40,847 nt of DNA from positions 1-40,847 of IMG/VR virus record IMGVR_UViG_3300032046_000076. One strand, 5' to 3'. Every line of letters starts with the position of its first letter. Within the stretch, counting starts at the first letter, position 1. Positions 6,710-16,279 of this stretch are shown one piece after another. The notes beneath the pieces are model-generated. The model was not told where the DNA came from. It was given only the letters and a program-made list of their open reading frames with translations, and made no database searches. This DNA is from a virus. The translations under genes and the position numbers were made by a program.

Positions 6710-7092
6710 ATATCAGCGAACTTTCCCCGCGCGGCGCAGCGCTTTGCGGATTTGGTGTGATGTTGACTAAAATTTACGACCCGACCGACCTGCCTCCAGT
6801 CGGTAGCGGTACTTATTCAAAACAAGCGCGGGCCAGCAAAGTAAATAAAGCGCTTAGTAGCAAGCAAAAGTTAAAAGAATTACTATCTCGATTACCAAAA
6901 ACATTCGGCCAAAAGGAAATTATTGAGGCGAATGAAAAGGGAGTAAAGCTATTTGCTAATGTCAGTTTGTGCAAATTAATGGGAGGCGCAGACAAATACG
7001 TCACTTATGGCCTTGGAAAGTATAAAAACGCGTTTATACGAAGCGGTGACAGAGCAATAAATACCCCGCGTGTGCGGGTTTGTTTTTATTAA
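6706..7092 (+). CDS. Hypothetical protein, last gene of the rightward operon
   Basis: A 128-aa basic protein. The central part (KLKELLSRLPKTFGQKEIIE, then a short helix and strand KYVTYGLGKYKN) suggests a winged-helix-like DNA-binding region, though no family is certain. The last dozen codons run through the terminator hairpin and the stop TAA overlaps the stop of the convergent tail-spike gene, so the natural C-terminus may be read from terminator sequence. Confidence 0.6.
   Translation: MNISELSPRGAALCGFGVMLTKIYDPTDLPPVGSGTYSKQARASKVNKALSSKQKLKELLSRLPKTFGQKEIIEANEKGVKLFANVSLCKLMGGADKYVTYGLGKYKNAFIRSGDRAINTPRVRVCFY
7064..7087 (+). terminator. Terminator between convergent early and late units
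   Basis: CCCGC-GTGT-GCGGG followed by TTTGTTTTT on the + strand. On the - strand the same stem is followed by a T-rich stretch too, so it may stop both units. Confidence 0.75.
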
Positions 7093-9218
7093 CCGCAGTA
7101 GTAAGTGATATTATCTAAAGACAAGAAATTAATAGTGGGTGACGTAAAATCGACGAGTGTTATGCTGCCATTTTTTTCCATAGAAAGGATGGCACTTCCA
7201 TAATTAGTAACGGATGGAACGGTAAAAAGTCTGGTTGCTGTTGGTGCGAATTCAATAGGAATTGAAGCAATTACAGTTCCTTTTGCGATTGATATTACCG
7301 ATAAAGTGCCCTGAAGGAATACTTTACCGCCAAGTCCCATTAAAACCTCCGCAGCAGCATATGGTGCGCCTGTTTGTGTTGCTCCATTTTGAACTGTTAT
7401 TACATCTCGTTTATCAAAACAACTAATGCCAGAATATAATTTACTAAACCAAAAATCAGCAAGAATGGCGTGACCGTAATTATTCGGGTGTAGCTGATCC
7501 GTTTGATATGCGCCAACAGCCTGTAAATCAACCTCGCTTTGATCAATAACATCTAGCGTATATTTGGCAGCAATTTCATACACTACATCTCTGTAGTTAG
7601 AGAAAGGCTCTAACACTGGCTGATAAGTTGAATTACCAGCGCTTAGTGGAACCGTTAAAACTATTGCACCATTGCCAAGCCCTATTTGAGCAATAATAGA
7701 TTCAATATTTGATCTATAAACGGAAGATGTAACGGCTTTTGACGAATTGTATATATCATTCGTACCAAAGCACAAAATATACCTGGGGAAATATCCAGTA
7801 TAAACGGCCTGCGCTTTTATAGCCGCTATACTGGCGGCAGAAGTGAAGTCTGCGCTTGAATACCCACTTTTTGCCTGTACCTCAATGAATACGGGATTAG
7901 ATTTTGAATCGGATATGGTTTTAGAAGCAAAAATACCAACAACTTCAACACTTCCTGACGAGCAGGTTATAGAGTAAGAAACATTTCGTCCACCCTTTAT
8001 ATTTGATGCTGTGCCAGCAAAAGTATTTGCCTGATTGGGTCCTGCGCAATTAACGCTCCTGATTAAATTTCCAGCCTGTCTGATCTCAATGGATCCAGAA
8101 GTTGGCGTTTGATCAAACCAAAAACTTAAGAAGTCAACGTGATCGGCAGTAAATGAAATAGCGGACCCGACAGACATAATTATGCTTGATTTGATTGGCC
8201 CCTTTATTCCGTCCGCAATAGTCCCAGATCTTGTTACGCGGTCGAATCCTCCTCCGGACTGATAAGATCCCTGTCCAAATGCCAGTCTTGAATTAACTAA
8301 TTCTTGAATCAGATAAGGAAATGATTGATTTTGGCTTACTCCATAACCGTGGGTTATTGAGTCTCCAATGTATACATCCGTTCTAGTTCCAATGGATTGA
8401 CCGGAAATAATCCCAGATAATCCTGATTTTTTTGTGAAGTTATTTATGGATGATTTACCATTCACAACTACTCCATTAGACAAAACAACAGAACCATCCC
8501 CGTAATATTTTTTTGATAAAGAAGATCTGCCAGATAAAAATACACCTTTAGGAATGTAAATTGAAGTGATAGCCGCATCTGATTCAATTGTGTTAAAAAT
8601 ATATGCATTTGATGTTATAGCATCGCCAATAGCACCATAGTCATGAAGAGATAGTTTGTCGTATAACAGCTTCCATCGTCCGCCAATAGCAGTCAGTGTT
8701 TTTCCTCCATCAACCGTATCGGTACTTCCTAAAATAAACGCATAAGAATTTGCGCCATTTCTACTACTTGAAAAGTAACCGGAAGTCGTTACCTGCTGCT
8801 TGTCTGCGATCGGAGAATATGAAGACAGGTCGGATACGCTGTTTTTTTGCACTACTGATAAAACAGCATTTCCGTCAACAGAGCTAATCACACGCCATAA
8901 TCCAGCATTGAAAGACCCGCTGGTAACGAACGGGAAAATAGTTCCAAATGCAGGCGCATAAATTAATCCTCCATTTGTAACTGTTTGTGTAACGCGCAAT
9001 AGCGTTTGGCCTGCAGTGTTATATGCCACTGGCTGCTCAAATCCGATTCGGGAAATTTGATCTGACGCATCTTGATTTATACCTGAAAAACTGCGAATTG
9101 TTTTACCTGTTCTGGCGCTTACTTGAGTGCCAGCACCATTAACCAGCAAATCTAAATCATTGGCATTTCTAACCAAAACATCGGCCGCACTTGATGGAAC
9201 TGCATCCGTTAAAGGCAT
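7089..9218 (-). CDS. Tail spike/fibre with SGNH-hydrolase domain
   Basis: A 709-aa protein at the end of the tail module. The N-terminal 200 residues look like a virion-anchoring region. Residues about 285-585 form an SGNH/GDSL hydrolase: block I GDSITHG near 285, block III GTND near 484, and block V DQLHPN near 574-579 carrying the Asp and His of the triad. Such domains remove acetyl or other ester groups from surface polysaccharides. The C-terminal region is beta rich and may trimerise. So this is probably the receptor-binding depolymerase or deacetylase. ATG 9218 follows AGGAAAAAA. Confidence 0.85.
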   Translation of the reverse strand: MPLTDAVPSSAADVLVRNANDLDLLVNGAGTQVSARTGKTIRSFSGINQDASDQISRIGFEQPVAYNTAGQTLLRVTQTVTNGGLIYAPAFGTIFPFVTSGSFNAGLWRVISSVDGNAVLSVVQKNSVSDLSSYSPIADKQQVTTSGYFSSSRNGANSYAFILGSTDTVDGGKTLTAIGGRWKLLYDKLSLHDYGAIGDAITSNAYIFNTIESDAAITSIYIPKGVFLSGRSSLSKKYYGDGSVVLSNGVVVNGKSSINNFTKKSGLSGIISGQSIGTRTDVYIGDSITHGYGVSQNQSFPYLIQELVNSRLAFGQGSYQSGGGFDRVTRSGTIADGIKGPIKSSIIMSVGSAISFTADHVDFLSFWFDQTPTSGSIEIRQAGNLIRSVNCAGPNQANTFAGTASNIKGGRNVSYSITCSSGSVEVVGIFASKTISDSKSNPVFIEVQAKSGYSSADFTSAASIAAIKAQAVYTGYFPRYILCFGTNDIYNSSKAVTSSVYRSNIESIIAQIGLGNGAIVLTVPLSAGNSTYQPVLEPFSNYRDVVYEIAAKYTLDVIDQSEVDLQAVGAYQTDQLHPNNYGHAILADFWFSKLYSGISCFDKRDVITVQNGATQTGAPYAAAEVLMGLGGKVFLQGTLSVISIAKGTVIASIPIEFAPTATRLFTVPSVTNYGSAILSMEKNGSITLVDFTSPTINFLSLDNITYYCG

Positions 9219-9227
9219 ATTTTTTTC

Positions 9228-11708
9228 CTAGTCATGCGCATAAGCGCGTTTGTCGTATTTTCTAAGCTGTAAACCAATTGTACCATCTGAATTTGGAGAC
9301 TTATTAATCACGGTATAAAGGCCCGCCTCCTGTACCTCTTCTTCTGTCAGGCCAACAGAAAAAACGTACCGGCTGCTTAGGCCTTGATTTCCTGACTTTA
9401 TGTATGCGGTAGACGGAACAGCATCCACAATAAAGCCATTTAATCCGTCTGTACGCGGTACGCAGCGCACAAATGATGAACTGCCGCCATCAGTTCCGGT
9501 AAACGCAGTGCGACCAACTGGCTGGCCGTAGAAAAAGCATTCTTCGCTAGTTTCAACCGCATTGCCGACAATGGAAATAATTTCACCGGCCTGCAATCCG
9601 TCATCGCCATAATAATCTGACGGATCCACCCAGCGCACCAAGTCACCGCGCCCTAGCATCATCGCATCTGATAGTGCTTCATCTGATACACCGTCGCGAG
9701 AGTAAATCAAATGCCCGGCTTCCACGTAGGCCCGATTAAGCGCTTGGGTCTTATCGCGGCAACCGGCTAGTTTAATCTTTGATGGATTGCCGGCAGCACC
9801 AACAACAATCGACCCGTTACTATTGATTCGAAGCTTGATTAGCGCCTTTTTGTTTAGTGCTGTGTCGATGTATTCCAGTTCGATGCCGTCGAAAGAGTTG
9901 GGCATAACCCGATCCATACTAATGTTTGAATCGCCGCTAGCCGATAGATTTCGGTAATCAAGCTGCATTGCTGGGTAATTGCCATGCAATTCATCACGTA
10001 CAAAAGACCATTTTGAACCGTCGCGGAACACTGAGCATCGACCAGCGTTTGCCATTGCCGCAATTCTCTCTCCATAGGAAACGTCTTTGTCGTCAAAGGT
10101 GAAGTCAAAATTAAGCAGCGTCGTGTTGCTTGGCAATGATGCGTTAATGCGCTGCATTGTGGCCGTGTCGAGCTGCGAGATATCGCGCCTAGCTACGGCA
10201 CAGTGCTGATGCAGTATTGATCTGAACAGGTTGCGTGACGGGCTGCATTCAATTGTGTTGAAGTCGCGCACCCACCGCGTAAACTCACAGTTAAATTTGC
10301 GCTCAGTCCCGCTAGTTGCTGATTCCGTTGCCTGCGTCGTCACCCGAATAATTGTCGATGATGGGAATGATTTACTGGTGTAGTCGCGCACGCCGTTGAT
10401 AGACTCTACCTGCACCCGATCATATTCGTTTGATGAATTTGATCCGTTCGTGCGTGTAAGGCTGGTTTTATATTGAGCCAATCCAAACGCCGGCGTAATG
10501 TAAATGGTTCTGAATTGCTGATCTAGCGTGTTGCCGGAAAATGACCCGTTGTATTGACCGCGACTGCCAGAAATCTCCGCTCCGACAGAATCAACAGCCC
10601 AATAATCGATATTGAAATTAACCGTTGCCGTGGTGTCTTCATTCCATTTTAGCCCGCGTAGCATTGCAAAGTTATATTGCAGTACCGGCACCGGGTTTGG
10701 CAGGGTAAACGTGGACGTGGGGAATGTATTGCCATTATTTCGGCGCATTGTTAACGACAGCGTGGTATCCGTTGGCGTGTGAGCTGTACTTAGATTTGAA
10801 AACACTAGCGTTGTATTTGGCCCAGATACAACATTTGAGCTTAGCGTGCAGTTGCCACTAAATGTGTCAGCGCCTGATGTGTAGTTGTAATTAAATTCAA
10901 CAAAAATTCCTCCAGCCACATTAAGCACTTGATTTAGGCTTGTGTAGTCGCCGGCTAGTGTAATTGTCAGTTGATTGAATCCGGAAAACGAGCATGGCCC
11001 GCTACCGGATAATGTGGCCGCAGTGGTTGGCACTGGCAACTTCTGCCCGTTCACATCAGGGGTGGAAAATGATTCGCGGATATTCGTTACTGTAGTGCGA
11101 CCATCTTCGGGGTATTGCCCCGCTGACCACGCTGGCTTAAATACGGAATACGTCGCATTTTTAATGTCAGCAAACGGCGTAGAGGCCGATTTAACCACCG
11201 ATACGTCACCTGTGCCGCGACTGATTAGCATCCATTCGGTGATAAATTTTACGTTGTCGATGTATTCGTAAAACGACTGCTGAATCAGATCCGGAAAACT
11301 GATGGAGTGGCCATACATGTCTGGCATGGCCTGGTATAGCCGATAGGTGTTAGTGGCCCCGGTGAACTTGTTGTTCGGTGAGTCTTTTCCGGCCCCGGCA
11401 TTGTTTGGAATCTCTGGCTTTGGCGTTAGAGCGACAACGGCTATGGCGGCAACCACGGCAATCACTGCATAAATTACCATCGCCGCGCCCTGTCTGCGAG
11501 CCAGCCTAACTACATCACGCTCAATGGCCAACCTGTCAAGATCAGCGCATTCTTCCGGACTATCAATGATTAATCCATTCAGCCACAGCGTATAATCCGC
11601 CCCACTATCAACATGCAGCGCAATATTTTCCTGTATGGTAAGCGAGTAATCCAGCTCAAAAATATCGCCAATCGTTACGGCTTGCGGGTCGTTATAAATT
11701 GTAAGCAT
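9228..11708 (-). CDS. Tail tip protein (lambda J/central fibre-like)
   Basis: An 826-aa protein placed directly after the NlpC/P60 gene, as J follows K and I in lambda-like phages. Residues 74-95 (AAMVIYAVIAVVAAIAVVAL) form a hydrophobic segment, which is characteristic of tail tip proteins of this type. The remainder is beta rich, with a region around 480-640 (WVRDFNTIECSPSRNLFRS, then FDFTFDDKDVSYGERIAAMA) typical of the gp27-like hub of J homologues. It should form the tail tip and connect the tube to the host receptor region. It overlaps the NlpC/P60 gene by 17 bases. Confidence 0.8.
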   Translation of the reverse strand: MLTIYNDPQAVTIGDIFELDYSLTIQENIALHVDSGADYTLWLNGLIIDSPEECADLDRLAIERDVVRLARRQGAAMVIYAVIAVVAAIAVVALTPKPEIPNNAGAGKDSPNNKFTGATNTYRLYQAMPDMYGHSISFPDLIQQSFYEYIDNVKFITEWMLISRGTGDVSVVKSASTPFADIKNATYSVFKPAWSAGQYPEDGRTTVTNIRESFSTPDVNGQKLPVPTTAATLSGSGPCSFSGFNQLTITLAGDYTSLNQVLNVAGGIFVEFNYNYTSGADTFSGNCTLSSNVVSGPNTTLVFSNLSTAHTPTDTTLSLTMRRNNGNTFPTSTFTLPNPVPVLQYNFAMLRGLKWNEDTTATVNFNIDYWAVDSVGAEISGSRGQYNGSFSGNTLDQQFRTIYITPAFGLAQYKTSLTRTNGSNSSNEYDRVQVESINGVRDYTSKSFPSSTIIRVTTQATESATSGTERKFNCEFTRWVRDFNTIECSPSRNLFRSILHQHCAVARRDISQLDTATMQRINASLPSNTTLLNFDFTFDDKDVSYGERIAAMANAGRCSVFRDGSKWSFVRDELHGNYPAMQLDYRNLSASGDSNISMDRVMPNSFDGIELEYIDTALNKKALIKLRINSNGSIVVGAAGNPSKIKLAGCRDKTQALNRAYVEAGHLIYSRDGVSDEALSDAMMLGRGDLVRWVDPSDYYGDDGLQAGEIISIVGNAVETSEECFFYGQPVGRTAFTGTDGGSSSFVRCVPRTDGLNGFIVDAVPSTAYIKSGNQGLSSRYVFSVGLTEEEVQEAGLYTVINKSPNSDGTIGLQLRKYDKRAYAHD

Positions 11709-12081
11709 AGAATTTCATCTTCCCAAAAATACGCTCAAGCGATGCGATTTTATCTATTTTAACAGAGCCGTATCCTTGTTCGCTGCCACCGGAGTGAATG
11801 ACGTGCATATCATCAATCACAATGCCACAATGACTGGCTTGCCCGCCTTTGAATGTCATGAATGCAAGTCCTGATTTTACTGGTGACGACTCCGACCATT
11901 CTTTAGACTTGGCTTCATAGCCGTCGCTCATGTTCATGTTCGGCATTAGGCCCAGATTAACACCCAGCACTTCTTTGTAATACAGCATCACTAGGCCGTA
12001 GCAATCCATACTCTGCCATGTGCTTTGATGTTTGGCCCACGGTACGCCAATCGCTTTGCAGATAAATTCGTCATGCGTCAT
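11692..12081 (-). CDS. NlpC/P60 family tail peptidase
   Basis: A 129-aa protein with the Cys-His-His signature: C27 in MDCYGLVML, H84 in SHCGIVI and H96 in HVIHSGG. It equals the C-terminal half of lambda gpK. It is expected to cut peptidoglycan cross-bridges locally or to act in tail-tip assembly. The lambda N-terminal JAB half is missing, as in many phages. Start ATG 12081 overlaps the preceding stop (ATGA). Confidence 0.85.
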   Translation of the reverse strand: MTHDEFICKAIGVPWAKHQSTWQSMDCYGLVMLYYKEVLGVNLGLMPNMNMSDGYEAKSKEWSESSPVKSGLAFMTFKGGQASHCGIVIDDMHVIHSGGSEQGYGSVKIDKIASLERIFGKMKFYAYNL

Positions 12082-12560
12082 GTGAGTTCAAGCCCCGTGA
12101 ATTCTTCAATGGTAAAAATTGATGAAACATCTAGCCGCATCGGGTTGTCATCTGTTGCCTTGATCGTGACGGCCTCTTTGCCAAATACTACGCCACCCTT
12201 GTCCGACAGCCACAGGTCAATACTGAATGCAATGTCTGCCGTAGTCGTCCCAGTCCAGTGCGTATATGTTGCCTGTGTCGGGATAAACCGTCCGGCAGAT
12301 GATATTTTATTGAGCGCTTGCTTGAATGCCCGGCCCACGACGTAGCGAGAGAACGATGTTGAAAACGAGCTGGTTGGATCTTTGCCAATCTCCGGCTTAT
12401 TTATTTTCATGTTGACCGGGGTGTAGTCATTGCCACCAAGGTTGATGGTGGAAAACTGCGCATCCACAAGCCGGTAGTGCCCGAAATCAGGGTGGTAAAA
12501 CGACACCGTAAAATATTCAGGCTTGTTTACTTTGGTGGTCCAGAACTCTTTTTTGTCCAT
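12078..12560 (-). CDS. Minor tail protein (DUF1833-like, lambda L position)
   Basis: A 160-aa beta-rich protein with FYHPDFGHYRLVDAQ near the start and TPVNMKINKPEIGKD, FSTSFSRYVVGRAF in the middle. The sequence style and position between the M-like and NlpC/P60 genes match DUF1833 minor tail proteins. It should take part in the tail tip baseplate. ATGA-type overlaps on both sides tie it to the tail operon. Confidence 0.65.
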   Translation of the reverse strand: MDKKEFWTTKVNKPEYFTVSFYHPDFGHYRLVDAQFSTINLGGNDYTPVNMKINKPEIGKDPTSSFSTSFSRYVVGRAFKQALNKISSAGRFIPTQATYTHWTGTTTADIAFSIDLWLSDKGGVVFGKEAVTIKATDDNPMRLDVSSIFTIEEFTGLELT

Positions 12561-13084
12561 TATTGAAGAACCCCATCAAGAATAATATTTACATGATGGT
12601 CAATAGTTGGCCATTTCTCGTTAATGGCAATATCCAGCAGGCTTGCGTACTCACGCCAGTCTGGCAGCGTCACGATGTAATCGCCATTGTCTTTATATTC
12701 GTCCGGCACCACCAATTTACGCGCCATGATTGTCGCTTTGTACGTGAAAACGGTCTGGCTTTCCTGCTTTGCATCAAGAAACCCTGATGATAGAAAACGA
12801 CAGGTATGATCAACCATTCCGAATTCGGTGCGGATTGGCAGGGTAAATTCATTAATGCCATTATCGAGAAACTGAGGCAGCAAAACCCATAGCTGGAACC
12901 GTTGCGCATCCTCTTGCGAAAACGTGAAATTAACATCCCAAAATACCGGCATATCAGAGCCAATTTTCTGAGTGTATGCCGGGCCACGGCGCGGACTTGA
13001 TTCCGTGAACTGCGCTGGTTGAGTACGTGACTTGCTGGCATAGTTAAACGTAGGCATTCCAAATGGGTACGCAATAATTGTCAT
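12560..13084 (-). CDS. Minor tail protein (lambda M-like position)
   Basis: A 174-aa protein starting MTIIAYPFGMPTFNYASKSR. ATG 13084 overlaps the stop of the tape measure gene (ATGA); a longer frame to 13126 lies inside it and was rejected. Predicted strands with WDVNFTFSQEDAQRFQLWVL and a conserved-looking hydrophobic core. Position directly after the tape measure is that of distal tail proteins. Exact family uncertain. Confidence 0.65.
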   Translation of the reverse strand: MTIIAYPFGMPTFNYASKSRTQPAQFTESSPRRGPAYTQKIGSDMPVFWDVNFTFSQEDAQRFQLWVLLPQFLDNGINEFTLPIRTEFGMVDHTCRFLSSGFLDAKQESQTVFTYKATIMARKLVVPDEYKDNGDYIVTLPDWREYASLLDIAINEKWPTIDHHVNIILDGVLQ

Positions 13085-15615
13085 AGTTTGCTCTGTATGT
13101 TTGATCCGGCCTTTGCACCGTCCCATGCTGGACCGGTGTTTGTTCTGAATCCATTGCCCACTGCATCTACTGCCTGGCGTACCGCGATTTCGATGATTTT
13201 ACCATCTGGCGACGATGTTGCTTGTACGTCAGCGCCGGTAAAATTGCTGATGTTGATCGTAACGCCGCCGCCACCGCCAAGTTGATTGGCCGGGGTTACG
13301 TTTCCGTTTGACGTTGGCATCATGTACTGAGCGCCATTATTGGCCGTGTACATTTCAGGAGCTCCGGATTCATTAACCCGGTACATCGACCCAGAATCAA
13401 CAGCGCCTCCATAGCGACGAGCACCAGCTAACGGCGCAGATGCAATTGCGGTTGCGCCAAGCCCCGTTGCCATGGCTGATGCAGCGGCTGCAGCGGCCGG
13501 CGCAGCAGCAGGTCCGATAATTGGAATAGCGGCGGTAGCGGAGAACGCATTCATTCCGGCCATGCTTGCCATCATGGTCACCTGAGCAGATGCCGCTGCT
13601 GTCATTGCTGCGGAACCAACTGCCTTGCGTGACGTATCTACGGATTCTTGAACCAAAGCGGTTTTAACGTACTGCACGCCCATCTGAACCAGTGCACCAA
13701 CTGCCTCTGTCAAGATGGATGATGCGAGCCCGCGCATTGCCTCTTGCGCGTTCATTGTACCGGTAAGTAGCCCCTCAATCGCAGAGGTGGACGCCGAAGC
13801 AAACAAATCAACCGCATCAAGCGCAAACTGATTAATCTCGCTTTGCTTGCCCCACTCTTGAATGGCAAGTTCTTGTTTTGCAGCGCTGTAATCGGTTTCT
13901 ATCTGCAATCTTGTTGCGGCAGCTTCGGCTGATATGTCAATCTCTTGAGCTGCCTTGGCATTCTCATATTCAGTGACAATGGCCAGCTTAGCCGCGTATT
14001 CATCTTCTAGCGCTTTGACTGGATCTAGCCCGCGAAACTTTGCAGTAACATCGACAGTGCGCTGCTGATCCGCCATGCCGGCTGCTTGGATTCTCTCTTG
14101 AATCGCAACCACTTTGTCTGACTCTGCTTCGAGAAAATCAACCCGGTCTTGCGCGTACTTCTGCGCAACAAGGAATTTTGCCTCTTCATAATCTGCGCTA
14201 TTCTTAAATTTTAACTTGTTTATTTTGTCAAGTTCGTCAAGCTCTTGTGCGTCAATCTTTGCGATTCCAGATGATGCGGCAGCTCGCAGGCGCAAAAGCT
14301 CTTGGTATCCTTTTTCTTGCAATGCGGCCAGTTTTTTTACTGCAGATTCTGCCGCTTTGTCTGGCGCTTTTTCTGTTTTTCCGCCTTTTCCATACTTAGC
14401 CAAACGATCTGTCGTGTCTTTTGGGCTGGCAGCTTCTGTAGCAATGTTTTTTGCCGCATCGCGCATCTTGTCACCCCAGCTTTTCTTTGCTGATAGCGAT
14501 TGCGCATCTGCCGCGTCAAGCTCTGCCTTTCTGGACTTTGCGTCCGACTTCATTTGGTCGCCAATAGCAACGGCACCAGCCAAGTCGCCACGGGCCAATG
14601 CTGCCGCCTGTGCGCCAATCCCGCCAATTTCTGCGCCGATTCCCTGAAATACAAAAGCCACGTTGCGACCAAGCACGCTTACCGTATCCCAAACAACCTG
14701 AATGGCATCTGCCATGCCGGACAGTGAATCAATAGTTTGCGCTGACCATTGAGCTATGTTGTTGTTTCGTCTGAGTGTTTCCGACTCTTTATCAAGGCCA
14801 ATCACCGCGCCAGCCGTGTCGTCTTCCAATGCGCGCTGCAGGTTGCCGAGTACATTAATGGCCACGCGAACCATGTCAGATATTGAATCGCCAATGCCAG
14901 ACTGTGAAATAGTCAGAAATAGCATTCCCCATGTATCAGCAAGGTTTGATATAGCTCCGTCAAGCGTTGCTGCTCGCTGCTCCATTGCTCCAGCAAAGTT
15001 ATTCTCTCCCAGCTTCATCAGGTATTCTTCAATTTCTTTGGCGTTATTCCCTACCGTCGTTTTTACGTTTTGAAACGTAAAAGAAACCTTATCGCCTTCT
15101 GATTTTGATTTAATGCCAAATTCTTTTAAGCGCTCAAACTCGCCGGTAGCCGCATCCGCCACGGCCTCTACCATCTGACTTAAATCTTTACCCATTGCAG
15201 ATGCTGTATTCCCGTAACTGCTTAATGCTCGCTCAGAAGGGGTGAGGCCTAAATTTACAAGCTGGTTAAATGCTTTTGATACTTGCTGCAAGTCATACGG
15301 TGTAGATGCTGCAAAATCTTGCAGTACCTTAAATGCCTTTGCCGCCTCCACGGTTGATCCAGTGGCAGTAACAAGGCCGGCATTGATAACGTCAAACTGG
15401 CGCTGAACCTCTACCACTTTGCTGATAAATGCAATCAGTGCCGCTGTTGAAAATGCGGCTGCAATGGCCCCGGCAAGCGGCTTGATGCGTTTGTCTAAAT
15501 TATTAATTCCGCCCTCAATTTTTCCAAGTGACGAATTTATATCTTTTTCACCCTTCAACATGCCGGACGTTTCAAACTTTACGTCATACTCAATGCCGCC
15601 AACATTCTCGCTCAT
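13081..15615 (-). CDS. Tape measure protein
   Basis: An 844-aa protein, the longest gene. The N-terminal part carries the tape-measure signature (FDVINAGLVTATGSTVEAA, FQVLQDFAASTPYDLQQVSK-like segment, LGLTPSERAL). The middle is long amphipathic helix and coiled coil rich in Ala, Lys and Glu (about 395-590). The region 650-730 is rich in Ala, Gly, Met and Ser and hydrophobic. It sets tail length and is ejected during infection. 844 residues would fit a tail of roughly 125 nm by the usual 1.5 A per residue rule. Start ATG 15615 overlaps the preceding stop. Confidence 0.88.
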   Translation of the reverse strand: MSENVGGIEYDVKFETSGMLKGEKDINSSLGKIEGGINNLDKRIKPLAGAIAAAFSTAALIAFISKVVEVQRQFDVINAGLVTATGSTVEAAKAFKVLQDFAASTPYDLQQVSKAFNQLVNLGLTPSERALSSYGNTASAMGKDLSQMVEAVADAATGEFERLKEFGIKSKSEGDKVSFTFQNVKTTVGNNAKEIEEYLMKLGENNFAGAMEQRAATLDGAISNLADTWGMLFLTISQSGIGDSISDMVRVAINVLGNLQRALEDDTAGAVIGLDKESETLRRNNNIAQWSAQTIDSLSGMADAIQVVWDTVSVLGRNVAFVFQGIGAEIGGIGAQAAALARGDLAGAVAIGDQMKSDAKSRKAELDAADAQSLSAKKSWGDKMRDAAKNIATEAASPKDTTDRLAKYGKGGKTEKAPDKAAESAVKKLAALQEKGYQELLRLRAAASSGIAKIDAQELDELDKINKLKFKNSADYEEAKFLVAQKYAQDRVDFLEAESDKVVAIQERIQAAGMADQQRTVDVTAKFRGLDPVKALEDEYAAKLAIVTEYENAKAAQEIDISAEAAATRLQIETDYSAAKQELAIQEWGKQSEINQFALDAVDLFASASTSAIEGLLTGTMNAQEAMRGLASSILTEAVGALVQMGVQYVKTALVQESVDTSRKAVGSAAMTAAASAQVTMMASMAGMNAFSATAAIPIIGPAAAPAAAAAASAMATGLGATAIASAPLAGARRYGGAVDSGSMYRVNESGAPEMYTANNGAQYMMPTSNGNVTPANQLGGGGGVTINISNFTGADVQATSSPDGKIIEIAVRQAVDAVGNGFRTNTGPAWDGAKAGSNIQSKL

Positions 15616-16199
15616 AGCCCGGCCCTTTCTCGTTTAGCCAGCAGCATCGCTTTGGCATCTTTACATTGTGATTCGCTCATGGTTCCGCCGTCTTTGTCCG
15701 GGAACTTCATTTCAATCTGGCGCTGAAACTGCGTCATGGTCAACTGCCAAGCGTCAGTAGAACTAAGGCCCAGATGAACCATTGCCGCATCCACAAACTC
15801 ACTTGCGTCAAATGAATCGCTATATTTTCCAGACCCATCTTTTTTTGACGGCTTGGCGCGGCCCATGATGCCATCAGTCATCAGCGCTTTGGCCAGGATG
15901 ATTAATTCCGCATCGGGTATTTTTCCGTCAGCGCGGTTTAAATCTTCATCCAGCCAGCCAATCATTTCATCAGCATCAGATGCCGAGCAGCAGCGCATGA
16001 CATGCATGGCTGGCCTGACTGCCTTTGGCCCGTGCAAATCATGGAATGCTCGAACTATATTCTTTGGGTTGCCAATTTTTGATATATTTTCAAACGAAGG
16101 GATAAACAGGAATTCATTGGTTGCGTACTCTTCTGCATCACCCAGCAGCTTTGCCGTGTCCGTAACGAGAATATGCCCAATCTCCGTCAGCGCTTCCAT
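15612..16199 (-). CDS. Tail assembly chaperone-like protein (DUF6246-like)
   Basis: A 195-aa protein just upstream of the tape measure. It begins MEALTEIGHILVTDTAKLLG and continues FIPSFENISKIGNPKNIVRA, which resembles the DUF6246 group. In many siphoviruses this position holds the G/GT chaperones made by a programmed frameshift. Here I see a single intact frame and no clear slippery site before the end. It probably coats the tape measure before tube polymerisation. A promoter and terminator lie directly upstream. Confidence 0.65.
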   Translation of the reverse strand: MEALTEIGHILVTDTAKLLGDAEEYATNEFLFIPSFENISKIGNPKNIVRAFHDLHGPKAVRPAMHVMRCCSASDADEMIGWLDEDLNRADGKIPDAELIILAKALMTDGIMGRAKPSKKDGSGKYSDSFDASEFVDAAMVHLGLSSTDAWQLTMTQFQRQIEMKFPDKDGGTMSESQCKDAKAMLLAKRERAGL

Positions 16200-16222
16200 G
16201 TCGTCCCCTTTGAATATTTGCC

Positions 16223-16231
16223 ATTATAGCA
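16223..16231 (-). promoter_or_regulatory. Extended -10 promoter TGCTATAAT
   Basis: On the - strand TGC-TATAAT, an extended -10 element, 24 bases upstream of the DUF6246-like start and immediately downstream of a terminator. The same nonamer occurs before the head-tail connector and portal genes. Confidence 0.55.
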
Positions 16232-16235
16232 CCAA

Positions 16236-16264
16236 CACAAAAGCCCCAATAAAGGGGCTTTGTG
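16236..16264 (-). terminator. Terminator after the tail tube module
   Basis: On the - strand the stem CACAAAGCCCC pairs with GGGGCTTTTGTG around a six-base loop, followed by a short T-rich region. It ends the 16280-19162 sub-operon and is followed at once by a new promoter. Confidence 0.75.
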
Positions 16265-16279
16265 CGAAGCGTGAAACGA

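Noticed and set aside
14216-14647. 143-aa + strand frame inside the tape measure gene
   Set aside because: Shadow frame of an Ala-rich gene; Ser/Ala-rich composition and no ribosome site.
15612-16199. Programmed -1 frameshift of a G/GT-type tail chaperone
   Set aside because: No slippery heptamer near the end and no open frame leading into the tape measure gene.
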